From the NCBI GenBank assembly GCA_016180705.1, contig JACPAU010000119.1, forward strand, positions 1 to 5,810: DNA of 5,810 bases, given 5' to 3'. The notes below the pieces were generated by a model that worked only from the letters and a program-made list of their open reading frames with translations, had not been told where the DNA came from and searched no databases. The DNA comes from Candidatus Methylomirabilota bacterium. Its GTDB lineage: Bacteria > Methylomirabilota > Methylomirabilia > Methylomirabilales > JACPAU01. Position 1 is the first letter of the stretch; each line of letters starts with the position of its first letter. This document shows positions 1 through 5,810 of the stretch, in pieces. The position numbers were made by a program, and so were the translations under genes.

Positions 1-99
1 CCGGCCCGCCGCCTGCACCGGCCAGCCCGCGCCGAGGGCGAGGACGCGCAGGACCAGCGCCCGCCCCGCCGCCCCCCGGAGACCTTCCCGCTCCCTCAT
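1..99 (-). CDS. Possible partial CDS: N-terminus of an exported or membrane protein, cut by the window edge
   Basis: An open frame on the minus strand starts at ATG 99-97 and runs 33 codons off the left edge without a stop. The translation looks like a signal peptide: a basic start (MREREGLRGAAGR), a hydrophobic stretch (ALVLRVLALGAG) and a possible signal peptidase I site after VQA near residue 30. An arginine inside the hydrophobic stretch weakens this reading. It lies 46 bp downstream of the inositol phosphatase on the same strand, with no T-tract terminator between them, so it could be the next gene of that operon. The Shine-Dalgarno signal is poor. At this GC content open frames arise by chance, so existence is uncertain and no function can be given. 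Confidence 0.3.
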   Translation of the reverse strand, partial: MREREGLRGAAGRALVLRVLALGAGWPVQAAGR

Positions 100-145
100 G
101 ACCGTTCCCGGTGCCCTGCCCCGGACGCCGGGCGCGCCGAGGCCC

Positions 146-934
146 TCATCGCTCCCCGCCCTCCCCGCCGCACAAGACCCTGACCATGGCCTCGTGCAGG
201 AGGCCGTTGCTCGCCAGGATCTCCCCCCGGTGAATGTCGAGGGGATGGCCGGCATAGTCGCTCACGCGCCCCCCGGCCTCCTGAATGAGCAGCGCGCCCG
301 CGGCCAGGTCCCAGACGTGGATCTTCCGCTCCCAGAAGCCGTCGAGTCGTCCCGCCGCGACGTAGGCCAGGTCCAGGGCGGCCGACCCCGGACGCCGGAT
401 CGCCTGGGCCCGGATCAGGAAGGCCTGGAAATGGGCCACCACCCCGGTCGGCGCCTCCCGGATGTCGTACGGGAACCCGGTGCAGAGCAGCGCATCCGTG
501 AGGTCCGCGATAGCCGAGACCCGGATGGGGCCCTCGTTCATCTGCGCGCCCGCCCCCCGTTCCGCCACGAAGCACTCGTCCCGGTTCGGGTCGTAGACGA
601 CCCCGGCGGTAAGCGCCCCCCGGACCGTGACCGCGATGGACACGCTGTAGAAGGGGAAACCGTGGGCGAAATTGGTGGTCCCGTCCAGGGGGTCCAGGAT
701 CCAGCAGACCTCACCGCTTCCCGCGTGATCGCTCCCTTCCTCCGACACGATGCTGTGGGACGGAAAGCGGGACCGGATGAGCGCGACGAGCAGGGCCTCC
801 GAGCGGCGATCCCCGTCGGTGACCAGGTTGATGACGCCCTTGTGGTCGATCGTCCGGGGACCGGCCTGCAGTTCCCGGAGCAGCGCGCCGGCGGCGCGGG
901 CCGCCTCGATCGCCGTGGGCAGCACATCCCCCAT
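146..934 (-). CDS. suhB: Inositol monophosphatase family protein (SuhB-like)
   Basis: This 262-residue protein has the usual length and all hallmarks of Mg2+-dependent, Li+-sensitive sugar phosphatases, which hydrolyse inositol 1-phosphate and related phosphomonoesters in the cytoplasm. Visible motifs, numbered from the chosen start, are Lys32, the NLVTDGD segment (about 36-42), the metal-ligand glutamates in VSEEG (65-66), the family signature WILDPLDGTTNF (78-89; Asp81 and Asp84 bind metal), GSAALDLAYVAAGRLDG (183-199), and the second signature VWDLAAG (207-213; Asp209 is a metal ligand). The frame stays open upstream to an ATG at 967, but I chose ATG 934-932 because AAAGGAG lies 5 nt before it and the 11 extra residues (MLECGSRKGAR) are not family-like. 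Family members include inositol-1-phosphatase, archaeal-type fructose-1,6-bisphosphatase and SuhB. The family is certain; the exact substrate and the symbol are inference. Confidence 0.93.
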   Translation of the reverse strand: MGDVLPTAIEAARAAGALLRELQAGPRTIDHKGVINLVTDGDRRSEALLVALIRSRFPSHSIVSEEGSDHAGSGEVCWILDPLDGTTNFAHGFPFYSVSIAVTVRGALTAGVVYDPNRDECFVAERGAGAQMNEGPIRVSAIADLTDALLCTGFPYDIREAPTGVVAHFQAFLIRAQAIRRPGSAALDLAYVAAGRLDGFWERKIHVWDLAAGALLIQEAGGRVSDYAGHPLDIHRGEILASNGLLHEAMVRVLCGGEGGER

Positions 935-939
935 CCGGG

Positions 940-946
940 CTCCTTT
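940..946 (-). promoter_or_regulatory. Shine-Dalgarno site that fixes the phosphatase start
   Basis: Read on the minus strand the bases are AAAGGAG, ending 5 nt before ATG 934-932. This strong ribosome binding site supports that start over the in-frame ATG at 967. Confidence 0.8.
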
Positions 947-957
947 CCGAGAGCCGC

Positions 958-987
958 ACTCTAGCATGCCCGCGCGAGGAGCGGCAA
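958..987 (-). promoter_or_regulatory. Candidate sigma70-type promoter of the inositol phosphatase gene
   Basis: On the minus strand TTGCCG (987-982) is followed by an 18-bp spacer and TAGAGT (963-958). Each box matches the consensus at four of six bases. The predicted transcription start near 951 gives a leader of about 17 nt that includes the Shine-Dalgarno site. The alternative start codon at 967 would lie upstream of this transcript. The prediction rests on pattern alone. Confidence 0.4.
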
Positions 988-998
988 GGCCGGCGGCG

Positions 999-1027
999 TT
1001 GCGCGGCCCGGCGGGGGCGGTTATGAT
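999..1027 (+). promoter_or_regulatory. Candidate sigma70-type promoter of the methyltransferase gene
   Basis: TTGCGC (999-1004) is followed by exactly 17 bp and TATGAT (1022-1027), a -10 box with one mismatch to consensus. The -35 box matches only at TTG. The start would fall near 1034, just before the purine-rich ribosome binding stretch at 1035-1044, so the leader is only about 11 nt. It sits back to back with the phosphatase promoter, the two -35 boxes being 11 bp apart. Confidence 0.45.
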
Positions 1028-1044
1028 GGCCGCCGGGGGAAGGG

Positions 1045-1818
1045 ATGGACGCCACGATCCGCAAGGCGGCGGCCCAGTTCGGCCGGCAGGCGGCCCACTA
1101 CACGACGAGCCGGTCGCACGGCAGCGGGGACAGCCTCGCCGTCATGGTAGCCCTGGCCGGCCTCGCCGGCACCGAACGGGTCCTGGACGTGGCGACCGGG
1201 ACCGGGTTCAACGCGTTCGCCTTCGCCGTCTCGGCGCGGGGGGTCGTAGCGGTCGACCTCACGGCGGCGATGCTCGGGGAGGCCCGGCGTCTCGCCGCCG
1301 AGCGCGCCATCGCCAACGTGACGTTCGTCCGGGCCGTCGCCGGCGCCCTGCCCTTTGGCGACCGCGCCTTTGACGTGACCACCTGCCGGATCGCCCCCCA
1401 CCATTTCCCCTCCGTCCCGGCCTTCCTGGCCGAGGTGGTCCGGGTCACGCGGCCTGGGGGCCGGGTCGTCGTGGGCGACACCATCTCCCCGGAGGACCCG
1501 GTGCTGGCGGCATGGCACAACCGGGTGGAAACACTCCGCGACCCCTCCCACGTCCGCAACTACACCGCCGCCGAGTGGCAGGCCTTCGCCGAGGCGGCGG
1601 GCCTCACCGTGGCGGCCGTGGACAACACCTGCCGGTCGCGCCTGACGTTCGGGGACTGGGTGACCCGGGGCGGGACGGACCCGGAGCGGGTCGCCGCCCT
1701 CCGGGAGGCCTTCGCCGCCCCGCCCCCGGGCGCCGTCGCCGCCTTCGACCTCAGGGGGGAAGGGGACGCCCTGGAGTTCGCCTGGCCGATCACGATCGTG
1801 GCGGCCATCCGGCCGTAG
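1045..1818 (+). CDS. Class I SAM-dependent methyltransferase, substrate unknown
   Basis: The 257-residue protein has a Rossmann-fold methyltransferase core of the UbiE/Methyltransf_11 type. Motif I, the SAM-binding glycine loop, is VLDVATGTGFNAF (46-58). The acidic residue after strand 2 is Asp71 in VVAVDLT. Motif II is around FDVTTCRIAPHHF (109-121), and RVTRPGGRVVVGD (133-145) is the post-core strand and loop. A C-terminal part (about 150-257) contains LRDPSHVRNYTAAEW (165-179), a segment I recall from uncharacterised members of this family. There is no signal peptide or membrane segment, so it should be cytosolic. The start at ATG 1045 follows GGGGGAAGGG directly; nearby upstream ATGs at 1023 and 1026 are out of frame. 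It is transcribed divergently from the phosphatase and has no evident link to it. The methyl acceptor could be a small molecule, a quinone precursor or a natural product; nothing here decides. Confidence 0.9.
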   Translation: MDATIRKAAAQFGRQAAHYTTSRSHGSGDSLAVMVALAGLAGTERVLDVATGTGFNAFAFAVSARGVVAVDLTAAMLGEARRLAAERAIANVTFVRAVAGALPFGDRAFDVTTCRIAPHHFPSVPAFLAEVVRVTRPGGRVVVGDTISPEDPVLAAWHNRVETLRDPSHVRNYTAAEWQAFAEAAGLTVAAVDNTCRSRLTFGDWVTRGGTDPERVAALREAFAAPPPGAVAAFDLRGEGDALEFAWPITIVAAIRP

Positions 1819-1826
1819 CGGCCGTG

Positions 1827-1842
1827 GCGCCCCCGGGGGCGC
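1827..1842 (+). terminator. GC palindrome after the methyltransferase, possible weak terminator
   Basis: GCGCCCCCGGGGGCGC is a perfect 16-bp palindrome 8 bp after the stop codon. As RNA it would form a 6-bp GC stem with a CCGG loop. A C-rich run follows instead of a T tract, so it is not a canonical intrinsic terminator. It may help pausing, Rho-assisted ending or 3'-end protection. Confidence 0.3.
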
Positions 1843-1864
1843 GCCTCCCCTTCCCCCCCCGCCG

Positions 1865-1894
1865 TTGACAGCTCCGCCACCGGATTGGTATGCT
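1865..1894 (+). promoter_or_regulatory. Strong sigma70-like promoter of clpB
   Basis: TTGACA (1865-1870) is a perfect -35 consensus. An 18-bp spacer leads to TATGCT (1889-1894), a four-of-six -10 box preceded by TGG, which makes an extended -10 motif. The predicted start is near 1901, leaving a leader of about 110 nt before the clpB ATG. The boxes look vegetative; no sigma32-type heat-shock promoter was recognised by eye. Confidence 0.65.
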
Positions 1895-1921
1895 CCCTGC
1901 ACTGTCGGAAGGGCAGGGAGC
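1892..1921. promoter_or_regulatory. Perfect 9-bp inverted repeat over the clpB -10 box and start site, candidate operator
   Basis: GCTCCCTGC (1892-1900) and GCAGGGAGC (1913-1921) are exact reverse complements separated by 12 bp. The left arm covers half of the -10 box and reaches the predicted start site; the right arm lies in the first transcribed bases. Arm centres are 21 bp apart, two helical turns, as expected for a dimeric repressor. The bases differ from CIRCE (arms TTAGCACTC and GAGTGCTAA with a 9-bp spacer). No regulator is identified, and an RNA-hairpin role is possible if transcription starts further upstream. Confidence 0.45.
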
Positions 1922-1929
1922 TTGTCTGC

Positions 1930-1950
1930 GGGCCCCCGCCCTAATTTTTT
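1930..1950 (+). terminator. Terminator-like hairpin with T6 tract in the clpB leader, possible attenuator
   Basis: GGGC (1930-1933), loop CCCC, then GCCC (1938-1941), followed by TAA and six T (1945-1950). The stem is short but all GC, and the T run stands out in this GC-rich sequence. An alternative pairing joins AGGGC (1910-1914) to GCCCT (1938-1942). It lies between the predicted promoter and the clpB start, so it could end some transcripts after about 50 nt. The short stem keeps confidence modest. Confidence 0.4.
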
Positions 1951-2009
1951 CCCCGCGCCCGGCCTCGCGGGCCGCCGCGCCGGCGGGCCGGGGATACAGG
2001 CTACCCGCC

Positions 2010-4592
2010 ATGCGGCTCGACCGGTTCACCATCCGCTCGCAGGAGGCCCTGCAGCAGGCCCAGCGGCACGCCTCCGAGATGACCCACCAGGCGGTGGACG
2101 TGGAGCACCTGCTCCTCGCCCTGCTCGGGCAGCAGGACGGCATCGTTGCCCCCCTGCTCCGGCGCCTGGGGGTGAACCTCTCCCAGGTGGCGCACGCGCT
2201 GGAGGAGGTCCTGAAGGCGCTCCCTCGGGTCTCCGGCGCCGCCGGCCAGTACCTCACGCCCCGCCTCCAGAAACTCCTCGAGGGGGCGGAGCGGGAGAGC
2301 GAGCGCCTGAAGGACGAGTTCGTCAGCACCGAGCACCTGCTCCTCGCCGCCGCCGAAGGGGCCGGGGATCCCGCCCAGCGGATCCTGCGCGAGGCCGGGG
2401 TGAGCCGTGACGGGCTGTACGCGGCGCTGGCCGAGGTCCGGGGCGGGCAGCGGGTCACAGACCCGTCCCCCGAGGAGAAGTACCAGGCCCTGGAGCGCTA
2501 CGGCCGCGACCTCACCGAGCTGGCCCGCCGGGGGAAGCTGGACCCGGTCATCGGCCGGGACGACGAGATCCGCCGGGTCATCCAGGTCCTGGCCCGCCGG
2601 ACGAAGAACAACCCGGTCCTCATCGGGGAGCCCGGCGTGGGGAAGACCGCGATCGTGGAGGGCCTGGCGCAGCGGATCGTGAACGGGGACGTGCCGGAGT
2701 CCCTGAAGGACAAGCGGGTCGTGGCCCTCGACCTGGGCGCCCTCATCGCCGGGACCAAGTACCGGGGGGAGTTCGAGGATCGCCTCAAGGCGGTCCTGAA
2801 GGAGATCGCCGAGCGCGAGGGGCAGATCATCCTCTTCATCGACGAGCTGCACACCGTGGTGGGGGCGGGAGCGGCCGAGGGGGCGGTCGACGCCGGCAAC
2901 ATGCTGAAGCCCGCGCTGGCCCGCGGGGAACTCCGCTGCGTCGGGGCCACCACCCTCAGCGAGTACCGGAAGCACGTGGAGAAGGATGCGGCCCTCGAGC
3001 GGCGCTTCCAGCCGGTTCTGGTGGGGGAGCCCAGCGTAGAGGACACCATCTCGATCCTCCGGGGGCTCAAGGAGCGCTACGAGGTCCACCACGGGGTCCG
3101 GATCAAAGACGCCGCGCTCGTGGCGGCGGCGGTCCTCTCCCACCGGTACATCACGGACCGCTTCCTCCCGGACAAGGCCATCGACCTCATTGACGAGGCC
3201 GCCTCCCGGCTCCGGATGGAGATCGACAGCATGCCCACCGCCGTGGATGAGCTCACGCGGCGGGTCCGGCAGCTCACCGTGGAGCGGGAGGCGCTGCGCA
3301 AGGAGACTGACGAGGCCTCGGCCGAGCGCCTGGTGCGCCTGGAGCAGGAGCTCCGCGACCTCACGGCCCGGGCCGATGCGCTGAAGGCCCGCTGGGGGGA
3401 GGAGAAGGCGGTCATCCAACGGATCCGGGCGATCAAGGAGCGCCTGGAGCAGGCCCGGATCGCCGAGCAGCAGGCTGAGCGGCGGGGGGATCTGGGGAAG
3501 GTGGCCGAGCTCCGGTACGGGACGATCGCGGCCCTCCAGAAGGACCTGGAGCGGGAGCAGGCGGCGCTCACGGCCCGCCAGGACGGCCACCAGATGCTGA
3601 AGGAGGAGGTGGACGAGGAGGACGTCGCCGCCATCGTCGCCAAGTGGACCGGCATCCCGGTCACACGCCTCCTGGAGGGGGAGACCCAGAAGCTCCTGAA
3701 GATGGAGGAGAAGCTCCGGGAGCGGGTCGTCGGCCAGTTCGAGGCGATCGCGGCCGTGGCCAACGCGGTCCGCCGGGCCCGCTCGGGCCTGCAGGACCCG
3801 AACCGGCCGCTCGGCACCTTCATCTTCCTGGGCCCGACCGGCGTGGGGAAGACGGAGCTGGCCCGGGCGCTGGCCGAGTTCCTCTTCGACGACGAACGGG
3901 CCCTGATCCGGATCGACATGTCCGAGTACATGGAGCAGCACGCCGTCGCCCGGCTCATCGGGGCCCCGCCGGGCTACGTCGGCTACGAGGAGGGGGGCCA
4001 GCTGACCGAGGCGGTCCGCCGCCGTCCCTACAGCGTGCTGCTCTTCGACGAGATCGAAAAGGCCCACCCGGAGGTCTTCAACATCCTGCTGCAACTGCTC
4101 GACGACGGACGGCTGACCGACGGGCACGGCCGCACCGTGGACTTCCGGAACACCCTCGTCCTCATAACGAGTAACCTGGGCAGCCAGGTCATCCGGGAGC
4201 TGGCCGGCAGGGACGACGCGGCGATGCGGGGGCAGGTGCTGGAGGCGCTGAAGGCGGCATTCCGGCCCGAGTTCCTGAACCGCATCGACGAGGTCATCAT
4301 CTTCAACAGCCTCTCGCGGCGGGAGCTGGAGCAGATCGTGGAGATCCAGCTCCACCGGCTCCGCCGGCGCCTGGCGGACCGGAAACTGAATCTGGACGTG
4401 TCGGATGCGGCGAAGGCGCTGCTCGCCCGGGAGGGGTTCGACCCGGTGTACGGGGCCCGGCCGCTCAAGCGCACGATCCAGCGTCTCCTCCAGGACCCCC
4501 TGGCCCGCCGCCTCCTCGAGGGGCAGTTCCACGAGGGGGACACGGTCCGCGTGGACGTGCAGGGCGGCGAGCTGACCTTCACCCGCGCCTGA
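2010..4592 (+). CDS. clpB: ATP-dependent chaperone ClpB (Hsp100 disaggregase)
   Basis: The product is 860 residues, the normal ClpB length. Hexameric ClpB threads aggregated proteins through its pore together with DnaK/DnaJ/GrpE in the cytosol. The N domain (about 1-145) opens with [17 protein letters not shown]1 has Walker A GEPGVGKT (Lys212), pore-loop Tyr251, Walker B IILFIDE (Glu279) and arginine fingers Arg331-Arg332. The coiled-coil M domain (about 405-530) carries [10 protein letters not shown] with Tyr503; it marks ClpB rather than ClpA or ClpC. NBD2 has Walker A GPTGVGKT (Lys614), pore-loop Tyr656 in GAPPGYVGY, Walker B SVLLFDE (Glu681), arginine finger Arg758 and sensor 2 GARPLKR (Arg817). 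Residue numbers through Tyr503 match E. coli ClpB as I remember it, so there are no large indels. ATG 2010 is chosen although the frame is open back to ATG 1890: the usual family N-terminus begins at 2010. Its ribosome binding site is weak (AGG 9 nt upstream). I see no internal start near codon 149, where E. coli makes its short form. Confidence 0.98.
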   Translation: MRLDRFTIRSQEALQQAQRHASEMTHQAVDVEHLLLALLGQQDGIVAPLLRRLGVNLSQVAHALEEVLKALPRVSGAAGQYLTPRLQKLLEGAERESERLKDEFVSTEHLLLAAAEGAGDPAQRILREAGVSRDGLYAALAEVRGGQRVTDPSPEEKYQALERYGRDLTELARRGKLDPVIGRDDEIRRVIQVLARRTKNNPVLIGEPGVGKTAIVEGLAQRIVNGDVPESLKDKRVVALDLGALIAGTKYRGEFEDRLKAVLKEIAEREGQIILFIDELHTVVGAGAAEGAVDAGNMLKPALARGELRCVGATTLSEYRKHVEKDAALERRFQPVLVGEPSVEDTISILRGLKERYEVHHGVRIKDAALVAAAVLSHRYITDRFLPDKAIDLIDEAASRLRMEIDSMPTAVDELTRRVRQLTVEREALRKETDEASAERLVRLEQELRDLTARADALKARWGEEKAVIQRIRAIKERLEQARIAEQQAERRGDLGKVAELRYGTIAALQKDLEREQAALTARQDGHQMLKEEVDEEDVAAIVAKWTGIPVTRLLEGETQKLLKMEEKLRERVVGQFEAIAAVANAVRRARSGLQDPNRPLGTFIFLGPTGVGKTELARALAEFLFDDERALIRIDMSEYMEQHAVARLIGAPPGYVGYEEGGQLTEAVRRRPYSVLLFDEIEKAHPEVFNILLQLLDDGRLTDGHGRTVDFRNTLVLITSNLGSQVIRELAGRDDAAMRGQVLEALKAAFRPEFLNRIDEVIIFNSLSRRELEQIVEIQLHRLRRRLADRKLNLDVSDAAKALLAREGFDPVYGARPLKRTIQRLLQDPLARRLLEGQFHEGDTVRVDVQGGELTFTRA

Positions 4593-4605
4593 GGGCACAC
4601 GCGGC

Positions 4606-4640
4606 GGCCGGGCCACCCGGTCCCGGCCCCCGGTTTCGGG
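4606..4640 (+). other. Hairpin pair in the clpB to CoA-transferase spacer
   Basis: GGCCGGG (4606-4612) can pair with CCCGGCC (4622-4628) across a 9-nt loop; an alternative is CCGGG (4608-4612) with CCCGG (4616-4620). A second small stem, CCCG (4629-4632) with CGGG (4637-4640), includes part of the next gene's Shine-Dalgarno site. No T tract follows, so full termination is unlikely and read-through from clpB is possible. GC-rich DNA forms such stems often by chance. Confidence 0.3.
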
Positions 4641-4643
4641 AGG
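4638..4643 (+). promoter_or_regulatory. Shine-Dalgarno site of the CoA-transferase
   Basis: GGGAGG ends 8 nt before ATG 4652 and supports that start codon. Its first three bases can be paired in the small upstream hairpin. Confidence 0.7.
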
Positions 4644-4651
4644 CTTCCCAC

Positions 4652-5810
4652 ATGCGGGGACCCCTCGAGGGCCTCAAGGTTCTGGACCTGACGCGGATCC
4701 TGGCGGGGCCCTTCTGCACCATGGTCCTGGGGGACATGGGGGCGGACGTGGTGAAGGTGGAGAACCCGGACGGGGGGGATGACACCCGGCGGTGGGGGCC
4801 GCCGTTCCTCGAGGGGGAGTCGGCCTACTTCCTCAGCGTGAACCGGAGCAAGCGGAGCCTCACCGTGAACCTCAGGGTCCCGCAGGGCAAGGCCCTCCTC
4901 CGCGACCTGCTCGCCCGCGCGGACGTCCTCATCGAGAACTTCCGGCCCGGGGCCATGGAGCGGCTCGGGTTCGGGTACGAGGCGGCGGCGGCGGCCAACC
5001 CGCGCCTCATCTACTGCTCCATCTCGGGCTTCGGCCAGACCGGGCCCGAGGCGTCCCGGCCGGGCTACGACCTGATCGTGCAGGGGGAGAGCGGGGTCAT
5101 GAGCCTGACCGGCTTCCCCGACGGGCCCCCGTGCAAGGTGGGCCTCTCCATCGCAGACCTCATCGCCGGGATGTACGCGGTCCAGGGGATCGCCCTCGCG
5201 CTGTACGCCCGCGAGAGAACCGGCCGGGGGCAGCGGGTGGACGTGGCGCTCCTGGACGGGATGATCTCTTTCCTCACCTACCAGGCGGGGATCTTCTTCA
5301 CGACCGGGAAGAGCCCCGCCCGCATGGGGAACCTCCACCCGACGATCATGCCCTACGAGACCTTCGAGGCAGCCGACGGACACCTGAACGTGGCGGTAGG
5401 GAATAACAGTCTCTTCCAGCAGTTCTGCCGGGTGCTCGGCCGTTCCGACCTGGCTGCCGACCGCCGGTTCGGCACCGATGCCGGCCGGGTCGAGCACCGG
5501 GCCGCGCTCCGGCCGACCCTGGAGGAGATCCTCCGGGGCAGGTCGGTGGCGGCCTGGCTCGAGGCCTTTGGCGCGGCCGGCATCCCCTGCGGCGCCATCA
5601 AGGGGGTAGCCGAGGTCTTCGCCAGCCCCCAGGTCCTGGCCCGCGAGATGGTTCGGACGCTCGTCCATCCCAAGGTGGGGCCGGTGCAGGTCACCGGGAA
5701 CCCCCTGAAGCTGTCGGAGACCCCCGGGGCGGTCGAGCAGCCGCCGCCGCTCCTCGGGGAGCACACCGACCGGGTCCTGGCCGAGTGGCTGGGGCTGGAC
5801 GGGGCGGTGT
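4652..5810 (+). CDS. Class III CoA-transferase (CaiB/BaiF family), 3' end cut by the window edge
   Basis: 386 codons run from ATG 4652 to the edge without a stop. Family III enzymes move CoA between carboxylic acids through an aspartyl-CoA thioester. The N-terminal Rossmann part shows LDLTRILAGPFCTMVLGDMG (11-30), ADVVKVENP (31-39) and a GDDTRRWGPPF motif (42-52). SVNRSKRSLTVNL (62-74) and ENFRPGAMERLGFGY (95-109) are typical. The catalytic aspartate is Asp169 in LSIADLIAGMYA, the same number as in formyl-CoA transferase. The conserved tail PPPLLGEHTDRVLAEWLGL (364-382) is present, so I estimate only about 10-25 residues are missing. The GDDTR-WGPPF pattern and the PPPLLG tail recall from memory the SUGCT branch (succinate-hydroxymethylglutarate/glutarate CoA-transferase); no alignment was made, so the substrate stays open. 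It follows clpB by 59 bp on the same strand, and I see no clear promoter of its own. Confidence 0.94.
   Translation, partial: MRGPLEGLKVLDLTRILAGPFCTMVLGDMGADVVKVENPDGGDDTRRWGPPFLEGESAYFLSVNRSKRSLTVNLRVPQGKALLRDLLARADVLIENFRPGAMERLGFGYEAAAAANPRLIYCSISGFGQTGPEASRPGYDLIVQGESGVMSLTGFPDGPPCKVGLSIADLIAGMYAVQGIALALYARERTGRGQRVDVALLDGMISFLTYQAGIFFTTGKSPARMGNLHPTIMPYETFEAADGHLNVAVGNNSLFQQFCRVLGRSDLAADRRFGTDAGRVEHRAALRPTLEEILRGRSVAAWLEAFGAAGIPCGAIKGVAEVFASPQVLAREMVRTLVHPKVGPVQVTGNPLKLSETPGAVEQPPPLLGEHTDRVLAEWLGLDGAV

Noticed and set aside
120..132. CCCGG-ACG-CCGGG stem after the phosphatase gene as a terminator
   Set aside because: The stem is 5 bp with no T tract on the minus strand; such stems are expected by chance at this GC content.
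97..149. A 17-codon minus-strand frame whose ATG overlaps the phosphatase stop as ATGA
   Set aside because: The overlap looks like translational coupling, but the peptide (MRASARPASGAGHRERS) is very short, low-complexity and has no sign of selection.
98..964. A 288-codon plus-strand open frame opposite the inositol phosphatase
   Set aside because: It is the antisense shadow of a gene with clear catalytic motifs; its translation is Pro/Arg/Asp-rich and matches no family I know.
935..967. Earlier in-frame start for the phosphatase at ATG 967-965
   Set aside because: There is no ribosome binding site for it, it overlaps the predicted promoter, and the extra 11 residues are unlike the family; ATG 934 has an excellent Shine-Dalgarno.
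1853..1860. Run of eight C before the clpB promoter
   Set aside because: It is a homopolymer outside any gene, most simply base-composition bias; it does not break a reading frame.
1860..2009. CIRCE, CtsR or HAIR heat-shock operator upstream of clpB
   Set aside because: I looked for the known consensus arms and found none; only the different 9-bp GCTCCCTGC inverted repeat is present.
2001..4616. An 871-codon open frame antisense to clpB
   Set aside because: It mirrors the clpB coding frame, as is common at very high GC. Its translation is low-complexity and Leu/Pro/Arg-rich with no recognisable domain, while the plus strand encodes an unmistakable ClpB.
4028..5764. A 578-codon minus-strand open frame spanning the end of clpB and the CoA-transferase
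   Set aside because: It lies antisense to two well-supported genes, has no domain I recognise, and is explained by codon bias on the coding strand.

Overview
The window is a very GC-rich (about 70% by eye), tightly packed piece of bacterial chromosome. It holds four recognisable protein genes and one possible gene fragment at the left edge. I see no RNA gene, CRISPR array, insertion sequence or phage gene. The extreme GC bias and this gene mix would suit a high-GC lineage such as Rokubacteria, NC10, Myxococcota or other former Deltaproteobacteria. The sequence alone does not settle the taxon.

Layout: (1) positions 1-99, minus strand: the start of a possible exported protein that runs off the edge. 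(2) 146-934, minus strand: an inositol-monophosphatase-family phosphatase (SuhB-like). (3) 935-1044: a 110-bp divergent spacer with two candidate promoters back to back. (4) 1045-1818, plus strand: a class I SAM-dependent methyltransferase of unknown substrate. (5) 1819-2009: an intergenic and leader region with a GC palindrome, a strong sigma70-like promoter, a perfect 9-bp inverted repeat over its -10 box and predicted start site, and a GC hairpin followed by six T. (6) 2010-4592, plus strand: a full-length 860-residue ClpB disaggregase with all catalytic motifs. (7) 4593-4651: a short spacer with hairpins. (8) 4652 to the right edge, plus strand: a class III (CaiB/BaiF-type) CoA-transferase that lacks only its last residues.

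The genes look like ordinary housekeeping and metabolic functions and do not form one pathway. ClpB works with DnaK/DnaJ/GrpE to rescue aggregated protein; its partners are not in the window. The CoA-transferase may be read through from clpB, since no T-tract terminator or clear promoter separates them. The part most worth a second look is the clpB control region. It combines a consensus -35 box, an inverted repeat with operator-like geometry and a terminator-like leader hairpin, and it lacks the known CIRCE, CtsR or HAIR heat-shock sites. I found no convincing new multi-gene system.
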